From Amyelois transitella (lineage: Eukaryota; Arthropoda; Insecta; Lepidoptera; Pyralidae): a DNA stretch of 64,000 nucleotides. A program made the translations under genes and the position numbers. This document shows positions 17,701 through 26,700 of the stretch, one piece after another. Location: positions 6,014,001 through 6,078,000 of the forward strand of contig NC_083527.1 of the NCBI RefSeq assembly GCF_032362555.1, given 5' to 3'. Each line of letters starts with the position of its first letter. Position 1 is the first letter of the stretch. The notes below the pieces were generated by a model. It did not search any database. It saw only the letters and a list, made by a program, of their open reading frames with translations, and was not told the origin of the DNA.

Positions 17701-20700
17701 GGGCTTGTTGGCTAGGTGAGATAGCAAAATACATACATACATACACATTATCACGTCTATATCCCTTGCGAGTTAGACAGAACTTCATGGGGGAACAGGG
17801 CTTGTTGGCTAGGTGAGATAGTAAAATACATACATACATACACATAATCACATCTATAACCTTGCGAGTTAGACAGAACTTCATGGAGGAGCAGGGCTTG
17901 CTGGCTAGGTGAGATAGCAAAATACATACATACATACACATTATCACGTCTATACCTATCCCTTGCGGGTTAGACAGAGGCAGCGGTCTTGAATAGACTG
18001 ATAGATAGGCCACGTTCAGATGTTTGGTTTAATGATAGAATTAAGATTCAAAAAGTGACAGGTTGCTGTGAACTTTTTCAAAGAGCTTCCCCGATATTTT
18101 TTAAAATTCTCTATTATTTCTTCGCTCCTTACAGTTGCAACGTGATGTTATATAGCCCAAAGCCTTCCTCGATAAATGGTCTATTCAACGCAAAAAGAAT
18201 TTTTCAATTCGAACCAGTAGTTCCTCAGATTAGCGCGTTCAAACAAACAAACTCTTCAGCTTTATAATATAAGTATAGATATGTATTTCGATTCCAGATT
18301 GATACACCATTTCAAATCGGACAATCCTGACCAACAGTATCTCATACTAAGTACAGCACGGAAAATATTGTCCGCTGGAGGGGCGAGGCGGATTCAGCAC
18401 ACTTTCCCGCCAATATTGTTCCACGCGTACCAATTGGCCTTTTTGTATAAGGACCTCAAAGATCAGGTAATGTGTGAAAATGGCCTTAAACTTTTCAAAT
18501 TTGGAAGAGAATGCCATTGTGTTCTTTTAAATAGAAAAAAAAAATAGAAAAAATGGAACGGTTTAATAAAATAATATGTATATCACGTAATGATACTGGC
18601 CACATAGATTTCGGAACATTTTTGTAACCGGAATATAATTTTATCTTAAGATACTGGCCATTTTTAAACGGTTTTATTTAGCTCACCCCGTTTGTTTTAT
18701 TCTTGGGTCAAATTTAGTAATTCAAATTTCACCCTCTTCCTGTCAACCGATTAATCTGAAATTTTGTATACACTTTGGATTTTGGTGACAATATAATTAT
18801 GTTTATTCATTATCATTATAAATTCAAGATGGCCGCTGTTACAAAATGGCGGATAATTTAGGTTTCATTAATCCCATCAATATGGGTATCAAATGAAAGG
18901 GCTCAACAAGCAGAATACAATATACTATAAAAAATTGAAATCCAAGATGGCGGCCTCTACAAAATGGCGGATAACTTAGGTTTTATCAATCCCATCAACA
19001 TGGGTATCAAATGAAAGGGCTCAACAAGCAGAATACAATATACTATAAAAAATTGAAATCCAAGATGGCGGCCTCTACAAAATGGCGGATAACTTAGGTT
19101 TTATCAATCCCATCAACATGGGTATCAAATGAAAGGGCTCAACAAGCAGAATACAATATACTATAAAAAATTGAAATCCAAGATGGCGGCCTCTACAAAA
19201 TGGCGGATAACTTAGGTTTTATCAATCCCATCAATATGGGTATCAAATGAAAGGGCTCAACAAGCAGAATACAATATATTATAAAAAATTGAAATCCAAG
19301 ATGGCGGCCTCTACAAAATGGCGGATAACTTAGGTTTTATCAATCCCATCAACATGGGTATCAAATGAAAGGGCTCAACAAGCAGAATACAATATACTAT
19401 AAAAAATTGAAATCCAAGATGGCGGCCTCTACAAAATGGCGGATAACTTAGGTTTTATCAATCCCATCAACATGGGTATCAAATGAAAGGTCACTATCAT
19501 GGGCTTCTACAATACATGAAATGCAGGGCAGCACTGTGGATCACGCAGTCGTATACTTAGGTGCGAAACTGTTTGAAGAAGGTCAAGCCTACGTGGCTCT
19601 TAGTAGAGTAAGATCTTTGCAGGGACTACGTATAGAGGAGTTGGACTGCAATAAACTAACGGGCAAGAAACCTTGCAATAATGAAGCACTAAATGAATTA
19701 AACAGAATGCGAAATAAAAACTAAAAACTAGAAAATAAAAATAGGTAAAAAAACTTTTTAATTTAAACGGTTTTATGTTAAACATACATTGCAATGTTTA
19801 ATATAAATGTACTAAAAACCAAAAAATAATAAAATAGATACAGTCATGGGAATTATAAACATATGCATAGAGTAGACTAAAATAAAACCGTGGGGCACGT
19901 CAATTGTCTACAAATTATAGACTTAATGTGCGATAGAAGAATCGTTTAATTCGTCGTTAGGCAGTTGGCCCGCAGACGGTGCGCAAATTACTTACTATTT
20001 TGCTGGCTAGCGAGGAATCGTTTCACTGCTCGTAGTTTGTCTTTAATCGACAAAACTTATGATAAAAGTACTACTCGCTCAACATTATGAAACCCTAAAA
20101 CTCGCTTAATCGAGCTTGCTAACTTGTTTCCACATTCTAGCCCTACTTATCACACGTCCATCGTTGTCGGTTGAACAACTGCCTAATTATAGTGTAACAT
20201 TACAAAACAAACATTTTAATCAACGATTGTAGACAATTGACGTGCCCCACGGTTTTATTTTAGTCTACTCTATGCATATGTTTATAATTCCCATGACTGT
20301 ATCTATTTTATTATTTTTTGGTTTTTAGTACATTTATATTAATTATTTCTTCAAAGAGTATGTTGTTGGGTAAGAGTATTTTACATACATAATAAATCAA
20401 TTTATATTTTATAAAATAAAAATTCCTAAAATTTTGACTGTAGGTTCTGCATCATCTGTGGCAATAACCTAAGAAAAGGCTAATTTGTTTCAGGACGACA
20501 TGTGGGAGAAGAAATGCCAGAAGATATTCCAATTCTGCTATCAAATGATTGGAACTCTCGTCAAAGCAGAGCTCGCCGAATTGCCGCTAAGGTGAATATT
20601 TTAAATTTTTTTTTATAATCGCATTGAAATTTTTTTTTTTTTCAAAAATTCCCGGAACTACATCTTTCTACTTGCTACGATCTTTGCATACGTCTTTCGC

Positions 20701-23700
20701 TTCATCCGCATACATAACTCTCTTCCTAAATACTAAGACCTACATTGTAACCATTTTCAAGGAATAAATAATTATGACTATTCGTGCAAGCTCGGTAGTC
20801 TCGGGTACTCTCAATCGAAAATAATAATCTCTCTCGAAAAAGTTTTTTCTGTTTGGTCAGCTGGTTGACTGGTAGAGAATGCCAAACGGCATTAAGTCCG
20901 CCTTTGGTACATTTTTTGTTTTTTGTGCATTAAAGTTTAAATAAATAAATAAATACTCTCGACCTGACGTTTTCCCTTATTGCACATAAAAAAAATAAAA
21001 AAATACAAAGCAACCATTGGATTGTATTATATTTTCAGATTATACCTCCAAGGAGCCCTAGCGATAAGCGAGATAGGTTTCGCCAATCACGAGACGATGT
21101 CGTACGAGTTCCTGTCGCAGGCGTTCTCCCTGTACGAGGACGAGATATCCGACAGCAAGGCGCAGTTGGCGGCCATCACGCTCATCATCGCCACATTCGA
21201 GCAGATCAACTGTTTTGGTAAGTCATCTGGAGTTCTGAAGTAGCCATAAATGACTGAGTCAAGTAGCCATAAATGACTTAGTCAAGTAGCCATAAATGAT
21301 TTAGTCAAGTAGCCATAATTATTTAGTCAAGTAGCCATAAATGACTTAGTCAGGTAGCCATAAATGACTTAGTCAAGTAGCCATAAATGGCTTAGTTTAG
21401 CAGCCATCTCGTCATCGCCACTTTTGTAAGTTATTATAGCGAATATAGTCCTAATTAAATAAAAACAATTTTAAAAAAGGACTATTTCACAAAAGTGCAA
21501 TTGTTGCATGGCGTATCATCTTATTAGAGACAATACAATACAAATTATCTTTATTGTCTATAACAAAGGAACATAAGCACCTTGTAGAAACATACATAAA
21601 AATAATATGTTGAGCAAAAGCGATAAGCTATAAGTCATCGCTCAGCAATATCTTCCAGCCGACCTTTGGATTTCTGTTAATCCAATTTTCTTAATGGTTG
21701 CTTTTCCTAAAGGTTTTTAACTAAACCATGGTCAAAAAGGCTTTCTTATAGAAAAAAAAAAAATTTAACAGCCAATTAGTTTCTCAAAGAAGTATTATAT
21801 ATATATGCATATTTACCTAAAGTTGGGTTGTTGGGTTAGTATAGTACTTCTGTAAAAAAAATATTAGTTTAGGTAAAATATGCATCCGATTATCCGATCT
21901 CTAATTATAAGATATGGTTGGTATAAAGACATGCTTTTATATTGATGTATAAGCATGCCTATATACCAATTATAATTATTATAGGCAACCTGGCAAATGG
22001 GAAGATGTAGTCGCTGCCTACCCTTCGGGGAACACCTACTCATTTTTATATGACCCGTTTAGCGATTCAACATACATACATATGGTCACGTCAATATCCC
22101 TTGCGGGGTAGACAGAGCCAACAGTCTGGAAAAGACTGAATGGCCACGTTTAGCTATTTGGCTTAATGATAGAATTGAGATTCGAATAGTGACAGGTCGC
22201 TAGCCTATCGCCTAAGAAAGAATCCTAAGTTTGTGAGCCTATTACCCTTAGTCGCCTTTTACGACATCCATGGGAAAGAAATGGAGTGGTTCAATTTTTT
22301 TTTTTGTATTGGTGCCGGGAACCACACGGCGATTCAACAACTCACTTTTTTCAACCCGTTTCACATCACAGGTGCTGAGAACGCTGAGCCGATGCGCACT
22401 CAATGCGCCCTAGCAGCCAGCAAGCTGCTGAAGAAACCCGACCAGAGCCGGGCGGTGGCGTTGTGCGCACACCTTTTCTGGAAGGGGGTTAAAGATGGCA
22501 ATCAGGTTAGTACCTACCTATTACATTTATGATTACACGAGCCGAAAAGGTGAACGTTGCCTGTCAGTCTTTTGAAGGCTGTTGGCTCTGTCTGCCCCGC
22601 AAGGGATATAGACGTGACTATATGTATGTATGTGTGGTACCCGGCACCAATACAAAAATGAATAGGACCACTCCCATCTCTTTCCCATGGATGTCGTAAA
22701 AGGCGACTAAGGGATAGGCTTACAAACTTGGGATTATTTTTTTAGGCGACGGGCTAGCAACTGTCACTATTTGAATCTCAATTCTATTATTAAGCTAAAT
22801 ATCCAGTCTTTTCAAGACTGTTGGCTCTGTCTGCCCCGCAAGGGATATAGACGTGACCATATGTATGTATCCTACCAATATAATAAATGCGAAAGTTTGT
22901 AAATATGTCACGATGTCAGTATGGATGTCTGTTACTCTTTCGCACAAAAAACTACTGAACCGATTACTATGAAATTTGTTATGTAGTTAGCTGAAGACCC
23001 AGAATAACATGCTGCTTGTCTTAATTATAGAATTGAGATTCAAATAGTGACTAGTTACTAGCGCCTATCTCTTAGTCGCCTTTTACGATGGGAATGAGAC
23101 GGAGTGGTCTTAAATTATTTTTATTAATAAAATATAACCTCGTTTCCCCCAGTGGCCTCTAAACGACGCGAACAGGGCTCTGGACTGCCTGAAGAAGGCC
23201 GCGCGCGTCGCCCAGCAATGCATGGACGGCGGTGTGCAAGCGCAGCTCCTGGCCGAGCTGCTGGGCAGATACGCTCTGCTCAGGGAGAGGGGGAACGCGA
23301 GTCTCACTGTCAACCTTATAGAGACGGTAAGAGATAGATAGATAGATAGAGAGAGAGAACTCTTTATTGCAACATAAGAAAAACAGAAAAAAAAACACAG
23401 TCAATGAGGTATAAAGGCGGTTATCGCTAAAGCAATCTCTTCCAGTCAACCTTAGGGTGGAAGGAAATTAAAAATAATAAGGCGATTGGCGCAGTACATA
23501 TAAAATTAAACGCAGAATATAAATATACCTAAACCATATAAATACATACTACATTGGTATATGTATATGAAATATACCTACATAAATAATTGTTGTTTTC
23601 AAAGAGAGTCGACGGTCGAATCGGTGAGGCGCTTGGTTAAAATGTGTGTAGCGCAGGTTCGAATCCCATATCTTCAATATACATGTTATATTTTCTGAAT

Positions 23701-26700
23701 AAAAGTCGTAGTTCCTTACATTCTTTATTATTTTACTGTTACCTACTACAAAATAAAGTAAGAGCACATTACGCCATGTTGCGTCTTGGGAAGAGAAGGA
23801 AAGACCAAAGACAAACAATAACTTAGAAATAGTCAATCATAGACTTCAGTGTTGCCAATATAAATGTACTTATTTCTAACACGCCTCCTTACATTTATAT
23901 TGCAACTAGCAACAAAAATTAACATAAATTTTAAACTTCTTAATACTAATATGTTTATATAACTATCTTCTCTTTCACTTATTATAACATTCAGCTCCTC
24001 TTAAAACTTTTCTACACATCCTTTTAAATAACTATATTTAACATTTGTCTAAATTTACAAAATTTAATATTTCCCAAAGACTTTGTTAACAAATCAGCAC
24101 AATTATTTTCAGACTCTATTTTAACAACTTCAATAATATTATCTTTTACACTTTCATGAATAAAATGATATTGTACCTCTATATGTTTAGAATTTTTAGT
24201 AAAATTTCCATATTTAGCTATAGCTACAGCTCCAGAGTTATCTTCATATATTTTTATAGGTTTACAAATTTTTGTGAATATTTCATTTACCAAACATATC
24301 AAAAATTTAATCTCTGTAACAGCTTCAGAAAGAGCTATATACTCAGCAAAAGTTGAGGATTTTGTTATACAATTCTGTTTCTTAGATTTCCACATGATAA
24401 CATTTCCATAAAATCTTATAACATAACCGGTGGTAGATTTTCTATCAATTATGTCTCCTGCCCAATCTGAATCAACAAAGCAATCTAATATATCAGCATC
24501 ATTGTTTTTGTAATACTTTAATTTGAAATTTCTAGTTATATACAAATATTTCAACACTCTAAGAGCATACTTATAATGAGTCTCATTAGAACAATTTTGA
24601 AATCGACTAAGATAGTTAACACAGAAAGAAATATCTGACCTTGTTCCTGAACTAATATATAACAAAGCTCCAATCAAATTTCTATACTTTAAATCTTCAT
24701 TTAATTCTGCCTTTTCTAACTTTAAGTTTATTTCCATAGGTGTTTTATACAACTTTGTATTTTCAATCTTATATCTTTTAGCTAATGATTCTATATAATG
24801 TTCTTGACTCAACGTTAAAATATTACCCTGCTCATAGTTATACTCAATTTCTATACCTATATAAGTTTTTACTTTGCCCATATCTTTCATTTTAAATTTT
24901 TCTGATAATTTACTTTTAATGTCAGCAATAATTTGTTTGTCTCTACAACATATCAAAAGATCATCCACAAAGAGTAAAATATAAACAACTAAATCCTTAT
25001 GCCTTTTATAATACAAACAAAAATCATATTTAGATCTCTTAAAATCAAGACTTGTAATAAATTTATTAAAACATTCATACCACGCGCGTGGACTTTCCTT
25101 CAGTCCATACAAAGATTTGTATAACAAGTAAACTTTATCAGTGTCAGTTTCATACCCTACAGGCTGTTTTACATAAACTTCTGATATAACTCGACCATTA
25201 AGAAAAGCTGTCTCTACATCCATCTGATTAATCTCTAAAGAATTTTGACAACAATATGACAATAATAACTTTAAGGTAGGCATCTTTGCTACAGGGGAAT
25301 AAGTCTCATCAATACAATCAGTCTGTTGGAAACCTCTTACTACTAACCTTGCTTTGTATTTACCTTCGCTTTTCTTCTTGTAGACCCATTTCACTTCTAA
25401 TACCTTTTTATCCTTTGGTGGCTTATCAACTAGTATCCATGTCTTATTATTCACTAAACTCTCCATCTCTTGATCCATAGCTGCCTTCCACTTACTTGAA
25501 TCCTTGCAGGTAACCGCCTCCTGAAATGTTTCTGGAATCATAGCATCACAGTAGTTAGCAGTTATACAATAGTATCCATATTCTTCATCAAATCGTAGTG
25601 GTGGTTGTCTCTTCCGTTAATAATGTTCAATATTATACACACACACATACTACAATATTATGTTCTGTATCTTCAATTTCATTATCACTTTTCATTTTCT
25701 GTAAATTAGTTTCATCTGAGTATTCTGTTATATTATCTTCTCTATTATTTTCACCTTCTGACTTATTTTCACTCTCATATTCAAATCCACATAATGTTAC
25801 ATCTTCTTCTATAATGTCACAATGTCTTGCTACTATTACCTTGTCATTAATCAATACTCTATATCCATTTTTACAATATCCTAGTAGAATTCCTGCTTCT
25901 GCCTTCTTGTCCCATTTAGATTTCCTTCTCTCTTCTGGTATTCGTACAAACACTTTGCTTCCATACATTTTTAAGTACTTAACTGTAGGCTTTGTTTTGA
26001 AAAATATTTCATATGGTGTTTTTCTCTCAAAGTTATTTGTCAAAGTCCTATTCTTCAAATATGCTGCAGTTTTAATTATTTCTGGCCAATATTTTCTGTC
26101 TACTTTAGCTTCTGTTAAGAGACACCTTCCCATGTCCATCAGAGAACGATGGTAGCGTTCCGCTGTGCCATTTAATTCGTGTACATAAGCTGGACAAGGC
26201 TTTATTATTATTCCTTTTTGTTTTGCAAACTGAAAAACTCTAGTGTTTATATATTCTTTACCATTATCACATCGCAGTTCCTTTATTCTCTTGTCAGTTA
26301 AATTTTCTACTTCATTTACATACTGGACCAAACAGTCATACACCTCGTCTTTTGTGCGTATACAATAAACTTTAACAAGCTTGCTATAATCATCTATAAA
26401 ACTTAAGAAATATTTTTCTCCATGGTTTCCTGTTGTTTGGTGTGGGCCATTTAAATCAGTATGAACAATCTGTAAAATATCTTCTGCTCTTCTCCTATTA
26501 TTGTTAAAAGGTAAATTATGCATTTTATTTTCTATACATATAGCACATTTTAAATATTCATATCCAATACTTTTAGGTAATCCTTCTAATGACTCTTTTT
26601 TACACATTAATTCCAAATTTTTAAAATTAATATGGCCCATAGTGCGATGTAGTTTTTCCTTTATACTCATATTTGCTTGCAATATTTCTTCGTACATGTA

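Noticed and set aside
17390-17945. CRISPR-like regular spacing
   Set aside because: Units are direct repeats without unique spacers, in a eukaryotic intron, and are explained by exon-end duplication.
17274-18013. Long repetitive minus-strand frames reading [16 protein letters not shown] again and again
   Set aside because: They are antisense translations of the exon 11 duplication array plus (ATAC)n; no independent gene.
25598-26155. 185-codon plus-strand frame
   Set aside because: Antisense shadow of the copia integrase region.
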